From Anaerosoma sp034007245 (lineage in GTDB: Bacteria; Actinomycetota; Coriobacteriia; Anaerosomatales; Anaerosomataceae), in contig JAVERH010000049.1 of the NCBI GenBank assembly GCA_034007245.1, forward strand, positions 1-14,856: 14,856 bases of DNA, in the 5' to 3' direction. This document shows, one piece after another, positions 6,390 through 14,134 of this stretch. The translations under genes were made by a program, and so were the position numbers. The notes beneath the pieces are model-generated. The model saw nothing but the letters and a program-made list of their open reading frames with translations. It made no database searches and was not told where the DNA came from. How positions within the stretch are numbered: position 1 is the stretch's first letter; each line of letters starts with the position of its first letter.

Positions 6390-9300
6390 CTACTTGGCAA
6401 GGATGGAGATCACGCTCGAGCGCACCTCCTGACCGAGTGCGCCTGCACCGCCAAGGAATCGCACCTCATGGATCACATCCGCGTGAAGCTGCAACTCGGC
6501 AGCCGATACACCGGGAAGTGAGATCGGACGGGTGAGCAGCAAGACGCTGCCGCTGTGCCCCTGCAGAACACCCCCGGCAAGCGCGTCGGGAAACTCGTCT
6601 CCCCGGACGATCGCCAAGTCGTCCCAGGAAAGTCCGGCCTCATCGACGCCATAGCGAGCGACCTGCACCGCAGTGTCGTAGCGGGTCGACCCGCCGAGCC
6701 GCCTGACGTGCCCCTCGCCCAGTGCCGCCTCCAGCCCCGTCTCCACGCTGACCGGCACCGCCGTCGGGCCACCAAAGATCACAGCGGATTGCACGCCATC
6801 GGCCTGCATCCGGCTCGCGAGTTCCGCCTGCTGCGCCGGATCCGGGTGTACGAGATAGACCGGCCATCCGTTCGCGACACAGAGTGGAGCGCCACCGAGC
6901 GCATCGGGAAACGCACCTCCGGTCGCAACGACTCCTTGGTGGTCCCAGGACGAGTCCATCTCTTCTATGGTGCGGTTCGCGATAGCCGCGGCAGTCTCGT
7001 AGCGGGTGCCACCCTCGATCCGCTCCACTTCCTCCACGCCGGGAATCTGCGCGAGCCGGGTGAAGACCGTGTCCGATACCGCGTTCGCACCGCCGAGCAC
7101 GATCACATGCCGGGCACCAAGACGGGAGATCTCGGCGATCACCGGAGCGGGAAGCTCGTCCTGTCGGACGAGCAGGACCGGAGCCTCAAGAGAGCCGGCA
7201 AGCGCACTCCCTCCGAGGGCGTCGGGCCACTTCTGCGCCGTGGCGATCAACACATACGGCGAACCATCTTGCGGAAACGCGAGCCGGGAGGCGGCGATCG
7301 CTGTGCCGATCCGGTCGGTCCCCGTCTCGGCCGTACCCTCGACCCTCGTGACCGTCAACTCCGACTGCACCGGCGAGGACTCGACGAGAAGCCTAGCCGT
7401 TGCCCAGCTGCTCATCCCACTGGCGCTGATCGCGCGCACCCAGAAGCTGTAACGCCCCACGCCGAGATCCGAGAGTGTGATCGCCGAGTCGGTGATCTCG
7501 ACTGGCGCCGCGCCATCGAACACGTAGCGATACGACGTCGCCCGCTCCGCATCCGGCCAGTCGATGAAGAACGAACCGTCAGCGGTGCTATAGGAGGAGC
7601 CGATCCCGGGTATCTCGGGCGGATCATCGACAACGAACTCGACCCTGCCCCACCCGCTCTCGTTACCGGCACGATCGATACACTTCACTTCAGCGAAGTG
7701 CGAGCCGGCGGTCAGGCCGAAGATCGAATACGTTGATGTGGCACCCGGAAGTACGACCTCGGTACCACTGTCTATGCGCAGACGGTTCTCCTTGAGCTCG
7801 GGCTCGGTGGAAGTCCAGACGAGCGTGCCATTGCTCGTCGATACTGTTGGTGTGGCTGGCGCGGTGATATCGACGAGGAACTCCACGATGGTCGTGGATC
7901 GCACCGGGTCCCACCAGTTGAGCGGGCTCATGGCTGTGATCGTGACCGTGTGCCAGCCCTCCGAAAGCGATGCATACGAGACACTCCTCACGGCGAGGTC
8001 CTGCCCCGACCCATCCAGCGATGCACGGTACGTCACACCCTGACCGGCGACCGACTGCCACGTGAGCGTGGCAGTCGATGTAGCGATCGCAGACGCGGGC
8101 CCGGTGAGAAGTACAGGGGCCAGAAGCTCTGGATACGTGCTCACAAGCGTCGAGCGCGCAGCGTCCATGTTGAACGCGCCCCAACCGGTCTCCGTGTCGT
8201 ACCCGCACGCCCCCATGTCCTGCGCAGAGCCGAACAACACCTCGGCGAGCTGCGTACTGCTCAACCCGGGTGCGAGCCGCCACAGAGCAGCCGCTCCGCC
8301 GGCCACGAGCGGTGCCGCCATACTCGTCCCCTGCCAGAACGTATAGCCCGGCTTCGCGATCTGGGATGTACCGTCCTCATCGTAACCCGGCCTGGTGAGA
8401 CCCCACACACTCTCCCCGGGAGCCAGCAGGTCCAGGCCGGTACCGTAGCTCGTGAACGACGAGCGCTGCAGTACCTGGATCGTCGTCGTGTTACTGATGA
8501 CCCGGTACGAGCCAACGGCGACCACGTGATCGCAGGCTGCCGGGTACTGGACGGACTGCCCCGCATAGTTGCCCGAGGCCGCCACGACCAGAACACCGTG
8601 CGCATGTGCGTAGTCGATCGCGTCTTGAAGCGCGTTGCTCGGGCTGGGTCCGCCAAGACTCATACTGATCACTTTGCATCCGTCATCGGTCGCCTGATGG
8701 ATGGCGGCGATCACCGCGCTGTCGAGGATGACCGGGGTGCCAGGCGCAATATCATCATCCCCGGGAATACCATCGACACAGATGCCCTGGACCTTGTACA
8801 CGTACACCGCTGTGTCGTAGCCCACCCCAGCCGTACCGACGCCGTTGTTCGTGGCAGCTGCGATCTCGCCGGCTACGCAGGTCCCGTGAGCGGCGCTGCC
8901 CTCCGTCACCAGAGGCCCCGGCGTCACCGGGGTGATGTCATCGTCGGTCGTGATGACATCGGTCGCATAGGTGTAGGTACTGAGGAAATCCTTCCCGGCA
9001 ACGACGTTGGCACCCCTGTCGGGGTGATCCATGTAAAAGCCGGTATCGATGACCGCCACCGGGAACGCCGAGGCTGACGCTCGGGCCCCGTACTGCTGTG
9101 CCGGAGACGGCATAAGATACGGCCACACCGTGTCTGCCGAGATGCTTCCCAGACCTCGCAGGTACCAGGAGCGAACATGGTCGAGGGACACCTCACCGGA
9201 AACCATAGCAGTCGGGTCGGTGAAGTGCGGGTCGTCTGGGGTGCCCGTGTAGTCCACGAGTAGCTCGCGTACGTAGTCCGGCTCAGCCCACTCCACGGCG

Positions 9301-9566
9301 GGATTCGCTCGCAGTGTGGCAAGCGTACTGGCGGGATCACCGCCAGCATGCACGCGATAGAGCTCACTGGGGCCGATGCGGGAGCCCCCCGCTATCCCAT
9401 CGGACAGCAAGCGCACCGCGGCGTCACTACCGGACTTCGCCTTGACGATGATCCCCGCCGCACGTCCCCCGGGCGCAGGGGTCTCGCCTACCGCAGCAAA
9501 TGCGACGCCTGACATCGCGAGCGCGAGAGTAACGGTCAACACGATGATGAGGCGAAGGGTCTTCAC
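6390..9566 (-). CDS. Secreted subtilisin-like (S8) serine protease with three CWB2 cell-wall-binding repeats
   Basis: A 1058-residue exported protein. Residues 1-24 are a signal peptide (hydrophobic core, cleavage near AFA/AV). Residues 37-105 resemble an I9-type propeptide that would act as chaperone and inhibitor. The S8 catalytic domain covers about 165-475: Asp174 in VIDTGF, His227 in AHGTCVAG, oxyanion Asn333 in ASGN, and Ser415 in GTSMAAP. About 485-735 holds three Ig/fibronectin-III-like modules, recognised by segments such as TATLTW, GWHTVTITA and RYSFWVRAIS. From 740 to the end are three CWB2 (PF04122) repeats. The start is GTG 9566 with AAGGA six bases upstream. All catalytic residues are present, so activity is expected. 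It is likely tethered to the cell wall and degrades extracellular protein. The adjacent amino acid importer could take up products, but co-regulation is not shown. Confidence 0.95.
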   Translation of the reverse strand: MKTLRLIIVLTVTLALAMSGVAFAAVGETPAPGGRAAGIIVKAKSGSDAAVRLLSDGIAGGSRIGPSELYRVHAGGDPASTLATLRANPAVEWAEPDYVRELLVDYTGTPDDPHFTDPTAMVSGEVSLDHVRSWYLRGLGSISADTVWPYLMPSPAQQYGARASASAFPVAVIDTGFYMDHPDRGANVVAGKDFLSTYTYATDVITTDDDITPVTPGPLVTEGSAAHGTCVAGEIAAATNNGVGTAGVGYDTAVYVYKVQGICVDGIPGDDDIAPGTPVILDSAVIAAIHQATDDGCKVISMSLGGPSPSNALQDAIDYAHAHGVLVVAASGNYAGQSVQYPAACDHVVAVGSYRVISNTTTIQVLQRSSFTSYGTGLDLLAPGESVWGLTRPGYDEDGTSQIAKPGYTFWQGTSMAAPLVAGGAAALWRLAPGLSSTQLAEVLFGSAQDMGACGYDTETGWGAFNMDAARSTLVSTYPELLAPVLLTGPASAIATSTATLTWQSVAGQGVTYRASLDGSGQDLAVRSVSYASLSEGWHTVTITAMSPLNWWDPVRSTTIVEFLVDITAPATPTVSTSNGTLVWTSTEPELKENRLRIDSGTEVVLPGATSTYSIFGLTAGSHFAEVKCIDRAGNESGWGRVEFVVDDPPEIPGIGSSYSTADGSFFIDWPDAERATSYRYVFDGAAPVEITDSAITLSDLGVGRYSFWVRAISASGMSSWATARLLVESSPVQSELTVTRVEGTAETGTDRIGTAIAASRLAFPQDGSPYVLIATAQKWPDALGGSALAGSLEAPVLLVRQDELPAPVIAEISRLGARHVIVLGGANAVSDTVFTRLAQIPGVEEVERIEGGTRYETAAAIANRTIEEMDSSWDHQGVVATGGAFPDALGGAPLCVANGWPVYLVHPDPAQQAELASRMQADGVQSAVIFGGPTAVPVSVETGLEAALGEGHVRRLGGSTRYDTAVQVARYGVDEAGLSWDDLAIVRGDEFPDALAGGVLQGHSGSVLLLTRPISLPGVSAAELQLHADVIHEVRFLGGAGALGQEVRSSVISILAK
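6399..7349 (-). repeat. Three tandem CWB2 (PF04122) protein repeats in the protease
   Basis: Repeat 1 is roughly residues 740-845 (7032-7349), repeat 2 is 848-950 (6717-7025) and repeat 3 is 955-1056 (6399-6704). Each opens with an R-[VIL]-x-G-x-x-[RED]-[TY] type motif (RVEGTAETGTDRIGTA, RIEGGTRYETAAAI, RLGGSTRYDTAVQV). Each then has a PDAL[GA]G segment (PDALGGSALAG, PDALGGAPL, PDALAGGVLQG) and a VIxxGG-type strand. In Clostridioides difficile S-layer proteins three CWB2 modules form a trimer that binds the secondary cell-wall polymer non-covalently, so three copies suggest a complete anchoring unit. Confidence 0.9.
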
Positions 9567-9867
9567 AGAGGATCCTTACGACAGGTCCCAGCGAATGCTG
9601 CGAACACATAGTCACGATACTACGGCTAACGAGTCAAACATGCACCGGTAACAGCATGTTCGTTCCCAGGGCGACCTACACGCAAGCCACTACGTCCACA
9701 CCGTCAATGGCGGACCTGCCCCGCTTAGCAACGACCTCCGACGGGGAGACTCTTGCTTGATGAGCTCTTTCGGGTTGCGCCATCGACGCGACTACGAAAC
9801 TGCTCACAGGGCTACTCCGATAGTCAGGCAGGGCCGGACCCCCGGACCTGAAATGGGAGGAGGGACT
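9567..9867. other. Divergent intergenic region between protease and molybdoenzyme genes
   Basis: About 300 bases with no gene that I can support. It must contain the promoters of both divergent units, but I see no good match to a housekeeping promoter on the plus strand. On the minus strand TTGACT (complement of 9632-9637) is a good -35-like hexamer, but no good -10 follows at proper spacing. The frame of the molybdoenzyme is open back to 9757, yet this upstream part has no family resemblance or ribosome site. Confidence 0.6.
9637..9660. promoter_or_regulatory. Inverted repeat in divergent spacer (candidate operator)
   Basis: The 7-bp arms aacatgc (9637-9643) and gcatgtt (9654-9660) are separated by 10 nt, with centres 17 nt apart. 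That is close to two turns of DNA and typical of a dimeric regulator site. It overlaps the TTGACT -35-like element of the protease and lies about 210 nt upstream of the molybdoenzyme start. It could regulate either gene. I cannot assign a regulator family. Confidence 0.35.
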
Positions 9868-12012
9868 GTGGGCGTATCAGCTTGGATTCCGACTGCGTGC
9901 TACCAGTGCAAGGCCGGATGCGCCATTGTGGCGCGGGTTGAAGACGGTGAAATCAAGGAGATCCGTGGCAACCCGCAAGCGCACGGAAAAGCGTGCGTCA
10001 AGGGTATGTCGGGCATCTCATCAGAGTACTCACCGGACCGGCTACTCTACCCCATGAAACGAGTGGGAAAGCGAGGCGAAGGTGCGTTCGAGCGATGCTC
10101 TTGGGACGAAGCGCTCGATATCATCACCGACAAGCTCCGTGATCTGAAGGACCGGGGACAAGCCCACAAACTCACAGCCAGCTTCTTCCCCCACAGCATC
10201 ACCGACCCGAAGTGGCGCTTCCTCAACGCCTACGGGGGCTTCATCAACACAGCCCTACCACACTGCGATTCGGCGAAGATCGTGGCGTGGCTTAAGACCG
10301 CGGGAGGAGTACCTAACCACCACATCCCGCCGGCCTGGTTCACGATGCCCGAGGGCGGCATCGTCCTCCTGGTCGGCCGGCACGCCTTTGGTGCCCTGGA
10401 TAACGCCGCCGTCCCGCGCGACATCCTCGATGCCAAGGAGCGGGGCGCAAAGCTCGTCGTGATCGACCCCATGTTCACGCCCGATGCCGCCAAGGCCGAC
10501 TGGTGGATCCCGATCAGACCTGGCGGCGATACCGCCTTCTTCCTGGGGATGATCCACCACATCATCACCGGGAACCTCTACGACCACGAGTTCGTGAACA
10601 ACTGGGTCCGCGAAGGCGACTTCGATAAGCTCAAGGAGTACATCGCCGATAAGACACCCGAGGCGATGAGCAAGATCTGCGACGTGCCACCCGAGACGAT
10701 CAAGCAACTGGCCGAGGAGTGCGCCAACGCCCCGGCGGTCGGCGTGGACAGCTTCAAGGGGATCATGCTGGGACAAGCCCTGGACTTCGGCCATGCGTGG
10801 ACGATCTTCTCGGCCATCACTGGCAATATCGACGCCCCCGGCGGGCAGCCGCTGCCGGATCTCACGCCTCTGTCGCCGGTACTGCCCGTCCCTGATGGAC
10901 CGAGTCTCGGCGAGCTGGGCTGGCACACTACCGGACCCGATCACAACGCTTTCGACCACTACTCCTTCATCATGGAGCCGACCTGGTACGAAGCCAAGGC
11001 GATCTCGGATGGCGGACTCAAGGCCCTGATAGTGGCCGAAGCCAACCCCGCACTGACGGAGATGGGTCAACAGGCCTGGCGGGATGCCGTCTGCGAGACC
11101 GATGAGAACGGCGACTATAAGCTGGAGCTCCTGGTCTCCATCGAGCTCTCCATCTCGGAGACCTCGAAATACGCCGACCTGGTACTGCCCGACCGTTCGT
11201 ACTTCGAACGATGGGATCTCCTGTACATGCCATGGTGGTACAACTTCGGACATGGCATCACACTGCGCCAGCCTGTGGTCGAAGCGCCCGGCGAATGCCG
11301 ACACTCCAACTCAGTGTTCATCGAACTCGGCAAGAGACTGGTACCCGAGTACTTCCAGTTCAAGGATGATGTGGAGTACTACGATATCCAGTTGGCAGGC
11401 CTGGGCCTCTCGATCGAGAAACTGCAGCAAATGGGCGGGATCTGGTCGCCGGGCACGCTCGGCTTCCGCAAGTACGAGCATAACGGTGGTTTCGGCACGC
11501 CGAGCAAGAAAGCCCACCTGTACTGGGAAGACCTGGAGGATGCCCCCGGCAACCAGGCCCTACCGCGGCCGGGACTGCCAGCGGAGTACGAAGCCAACGT
11601 GAAGGATTACCCGTTCATCCTCCTCTCCTACCGGACCATCTACCACGCCGGCACGGGACACTGGTCGCACAACAATCCACAACTGCGAGACTCGGCATCG
11701 GGCATGTACGAGAACTTCCTACTGATCAACCGTGCTGTCGCGAAAGAGTTGAGTATCGCCGAAGGACAGACGGTGCAGGTCGAAGCACCCAACGGAGGGA
11801 AGGTCAGCCTACCGGCCCGATTGACGGAGGGCCTCCGGCCCGATTGCGTCGCCATGGCTCACGGCTTCGGCCAGACGGTCGGCCGAGTAGCCACCACAGG
11901 CGGGGGTGTCAGCGACAACCTCCTGGTGCCAGATGCCAGCACCACGCTGGAATGGCAGGACGTGGTCGGCGGCGAAGCACACGTTTCAACGCGTGTCCGA
12001 ATCGGGAACTAG
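9868..12012 (+). CDS. Cytoplasmic molybdopterin (bis-MGD) oxidoreductase, PsrA/PhsA-like, substrate unknown
   Basis: Catalytic subunit of a DMSO-reductase-superfamily enzyme, 714 residues. The N-terminal [4Fe-4S] site is C11-x2-C14-x3-C18-x24-C43, with Lys45 two residues after the last Cys as in electron-relay members. Family segments follow: LLYPMKRVG (59-67), the SWDEAL motif (78-83), the GGDTAFFLGM segment and ADLVLPDRSYFERWD. The C-terminal MopB dinucleotide-binding domain contains HGFGQTVG. Cys133 in the stretch NTALPHCDSAK sits where the superfamily places its Mo ligand, which suggests a Cys ligand; this is inference. The start is GTG 9868 because GGAGGAGGG lies just upstream and family sequence begins right after it. 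There is no Tat or Sec signal, so it should be cytoplasmic. It is followed after 10 nt by the Fe-S/FAD subunit gene. Similar length and Fe-S motif also occur in other family members (thiosulfate/polysulfide reductases, acetylene hydratase), so substrate is open. Confidence 0.93.
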   Translation: MGVSAWIPTACYQCKAGCAIVARVEDGEIKEIRGNPQAHGKACVKGMSGISSEYSPDRLLYPMKRVGKRGEGAFERCSWDEALDIITDKLRDLKDRGQAHKLTASFFPHSITDPKWRFLNAYGGFINTALPHCDSAKIVAWLKTAGGVPNHHIPPAWFTMPEGGIVLLVGRHAFGALDNAAVPRDILDAKERGAKLVVIDPMFTPDAAKADWWIPIRPGGDTAFFLGMIHHIITGNLYDHEFVNNWVREGDFDKLKEYIADKTPEAMSKICDVPPETIKQLAEECANAPAVGVDSFKGIMLGQALDFGHAWTIFSAITGNIDAPGGQPLPDLTPLSPVLPVPDGPSLGELGWHTTGPDHNAFDHYSFIMEPTWYEAKAISDGGLKALIVAEANPALTEMGQQAWRDAVCETDENGDYKLELLVSIELSISETSKYADLVLPDRSYFERWDLLYMPWWYNFGHGITLRQPVVEAPGECRHSNSVFIELGKRLVPEYFQFKDDVEYYDIQLAGLGLSIEKLQQMGGIWSPGTLGFRKYEHNGGFGTPSKKAHLYWEDLEDAPGNQALPRPGLPAEYEANVKDYPFILLSYRTIYHAGTGHWSHNNPQLRDSASGMYENFLLINRAVAKELSIAEGQTVQVEAPNGGKVSLPARLTEGLRPDCVAMAHGFGQTVGRVATTGGGVSDNLLVPDASTTLEWQDVVGGEAHVSTRVRIGN

Positions 12013-12022
12013 GGAGGACGCC

Positions 12023-14020
12023 ATGAAACAGTTGGGTCTGATGATAGATCTCAACCGCTGCATCGGCTGCAAGACGTGCGTCGTGGCATGCAGGAACTTC
12101 CACGAGCTTGTCGACCATGTCGAAGCGATGCCTAATGAGATCCCGTACTACCTGCGCGTGGAAGACCATTGTACTGGCGTCTTCCCCGATGTAGCCGTTG
12201 ACACCTGGGTCGTCCCCTGCCAGCACTGCGCCGATCCGCTATGCGTAGCTTCCTGCCCGGAAGACGCCATCAGCCGAGACTCAGAGACCGGTATCGTGCG
12301 GATCGACCGGGAGAAGTGCAACGGCTGCAACGCAGTGCCGGGCACCCCGGGTGCCGATAAGCGCGACTGCGCACCGTGCATGGTCGAGTGCCCCGCTCAT
12401 ATCAACGTGGAGAGCTATGTCGGGCTCGCAGCCAAGGGGAAGTACCAGGAAGCCCTGAAGATCATAAAGGAGGCCAACCCTCTGCCAGCCATCTGCGGAC
12501 GTGTGTGCCACCGCCCTTGTGAGGCGGCCTGCCTGCGCGCTGATGTCGACCAGGCCGTGGCCATCAACGCGATCAAGCGCTTCGTGGCCGACCAGGACCT
12601 CAAGGCCGAGACGCGATACATGCCAAAGCTGGGGGATCGCCGGGAGGAGAAGGTGGCCGTCATCGGCTCCGGCCCTGCAGGTCTGAGCTGTGCCTACTAC
12701 CTGGCCCGCGATGGCTACCAGGTGACCATCCTGGAGAAAGCCCCGATACTCGGCGGAATGCTCACTCTGGGCATACCCGCCTACCGTCTGCCGCGCGATG
12801 TGATACACGCTGAGATCCAGGTCATTCGCGACATGGGAGTGACCATGAAGACCGGCATCGAGCTTGGCAAAGACACCACCATCGCCCAGCTACGCCACGA
12901 AGGGTTCGGGGCGTTCCTGATGGCTATCGGCACGCAGGACTGCAAGCAGTTGGGTGTCGAAGGCGAGGAGCTGGAGGGTGTCTACGAGGGGCTGGAGTAT
13001 CTGCGCCAGACCAACCTGAGCGAGCCGGCCCCGTTGGGCAAGAAGGTAGCCGTGATCGGTGGCGGCAATGTAGCCCTCGACGCAGCCCGCACGGCCCATC
13101 GGCTGGGAGCGGAAGACGTCTTCATCCTGTACCGACGTGGCCTGGAAGAGATGCCGTCTCTACCCGAAGCGATCGCGGATACGCAGGACGAGGGCATACC
13201 TATCCACACCCTTACCCAGCCTGTCGGCTTCCGTGGCAGCAACGGTGCTGTGACGACCATCGACTGCATCAAGATGCGACTGGGCGAGCCAGATGCTTCA
13301 GGTCGACTACATCCCGAACCCGTCCCCGACTCCGGGTTCACGATTGACATAGACGCCGTGATCGTGGCACTGGGTGAAGAAGCAGACTGGGCGTGTCTGA
13401 CGTCCGAGTGCGCCTGCCAGTTGACCGATGCGGGAGAGATGGAGGTCGACCCGCTGACTCTGCAAAGCAACGATCCCGACATCTTCGCTGCGGGAGATGC
13501 TGTTCGCGGCCCCAGCACCGTCATCGAAGCTATCGCCGACGGCAAGCAGGCAGCGGTATCGATCGATCGCTATCTGAAGGGGCTGGATCTACGTCAAGAC
13601 AGGGCCAGAGAATGGGTGGCCGTGACCGAAGCGCAGAAGGAGAAGTACAACCCAGCCGATCGAGCACCCATGCCCCACACCGAGCCTGCGACACGCTCCC
13701 AGAGCTTCACCGAGGTCGAGCAAGGCCTGACCGAAGAGATGGTCGTGCAGGAAGGTGAGCGGTGTCTCAAGTGCGGTAGTAGCTGCCTGCAGGCCTGCCC
13801 CTACGGGGTCATCCAGTTCGATCACCAGGAGGGCAAGGCCCACAAGTGCGATCTGTGCTGGTCCCGCATCCACCAGGGCGAGGTGCCCGTATGTGTCGAG
13901 ACGTGCCTCACCGACGCCATCAGTTTTGGTGAGGTCGACTTGTTGCGGCAGAAAGCAGCCGACCGAGGTCGGTCGATCATCGCTGATCTGAGCGAAGAGT
14001 CCATCCTCTACATCAAGTAA
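12023..14020 (+). CDS. Fe-S flavoprotein: GltD-like NAD(P)H/FAD module inserted into a four-cluster ferredoxin subunit
   Basis: The 665-residue electron-transfer partner of the upstream molybdoenzyme. Residues 1-102 are the first part of a PsrB/DmsB/HycB-type ferredoxin: C13xxC16xxC19xxxC23, C66xxC69x4C74xxxC78 and the start of a third motif, C99xxC102. Residues 103-587 are a GltD/NfnB-type module. It starts with Cys 116, 119, 123, 158, 162, 166 and 170, then the FAD Rossmann motif GSGPAG (215-220), the NAD(P)H motif GGGNVALD (346-353) followed by YRR (370-372), and the C-terminal FAD segment AAGDAVRGPSTVIEA (489-503). YRR at that place favours NADPH. Residues 588-665 resume the ferredoxin: C588xxxC592PYG, C609xxC612, C624xxxC628. 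ATG 12023 has GGGAGGA upstream, 10 nt after the previous stop. It has no membrane segment. It probably passes electrons between NAD(P)H and the molybdenum site. E. coli AegA joins the same two modules in tandem, not nested. Confidence 0.93.
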   Translation: MKQLGLMIDLNRCIGCKTCVVACRNFHELVDHVEAMPNEIPYYLRVEDHCTGVFPDVAVDTWVVPCQHCADPLCVASCPEDAISRDSETGIVRIDREKCNGCNAVPGTPGADKRDCAPCMVECPAHINVESYVGLAAKGKYQEALKIIKEANPLPAICGRVCHRPCEAACLRADVDQAVAINAIKRFVADQDLKAETRYMPKLGDRREEKVAVIGSGPAGLSCAYYLARDGYQVTILEKAPILGGMLTLGIPAYRLPRDVIHAEIQVIRDMGVTMKTGIELGKDTTIAQLRHEGFGAFLMAIGTQDCKQLGVEGEELEGVYEGLEYLRQTNLSEPAPLGKKVAVIGGGNVALDAARTAHRLGAEDVFILYRRGLEEMPSLPEAIADTQDEGIPIHTLTQPVGFRGSNGAVTTIDCIKMRLGEPDASGRLHPEPVPDSGFTIDIDAVIVALGEEADWACLTSECACQLTDAGEMEVDPLTLQSNDPDIFAAGDAVRGPSTVIEAIADGKQAAVSIDRYLKGLDLRQDRAREWVAVTEAQKEKYNPADRAPMPHTEPATRSQSFTEVEQGLTEEMVVQEGERCLKCGSSCLQACPYGVIQFDHQEGKAHKCDLCWSRIHQGEVPVCVETCLTDAISFGEVDLLRQKAADRGRSIIADLSEESILYIK

Positions 14021-14036
14021 ACCCGGTCCCCTGGCC

Positions 14037-14080
14037 TCCGGGAGGCACCGCCCGATGATCGGCAGTGCCTCCCGGACTTT
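14037..14080 (+). terminator. Terminator-like hairpin after the Fe-S flavoprotein gene
   Basis: Perfect 12-bp arms at 14037-14048 and 14065-14076 (tccgggaggcac / gtgcctcccgga) enclose 16 bases that can pair further through gcc/ggc. The arm is followed by ctttc only, so the T-run is short. It begins 16 nt after the stop codon. It probably ends or attenuates the molybdoenzyme transcript before the HPP gene. Confidence 0.6.
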
Positions 14081-14093
14081 CACAGAGACACGC

Positions 14094-14111
14094 CAGGCCT
14101 TGCGAGGCCTG
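14094..14111 (+). promoter_or_regulatory. Small hairpin in the leader of the HPP gene
   Basis: The arms caggcct (14094-14100) and aggcctg (14105-14111) pair perfectly around the four-base loop tgcg. It lies 8 nt before the AAGGGGGG ribosome site of the HPP gene, so it could influence translation or be part of a two-hairpin attenuator with the preceding stem-loop. No T-run follows. Confidence 0.35.
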
Positions 14112-14134
14112 CATGACAAGGGGGGTTCTTCGGC

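Noticed and set aside
6218..6400. A 60-codon minus-strand frame upstream of livJ
   Set aside because: It overlaps the end of the protease gene and the candidate promoter and palindrome, has no good ribosome site and no recognisable motif.
6555..9077. Long plus-strand open frames opposite the protease
   Set aside because: They are low-complexity Arg/Pro/His-rich antisense translations with no ribosome sites, while the minus strand encodes recognisable S8 and CWB2 domains.
9757..9867. N-terminal extension of the molybdoenzyme with RHRRDYE, considered as a Tat signal
   Set aside because: There is no hydrophobic core or cleavage site after the arginines, no ribosome site at 9757, and GTG 9868 has a strong one directly before family sequence.
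12329..13783. The GltD-like stretch as a separate glutamate synthase small-subunit gene
   Set aside because: No stop or ribosome site separates it from the ferredoxin halves, and no glutamate synthase large subunit is nearby; the frame is continuous from 12023 to 14020.
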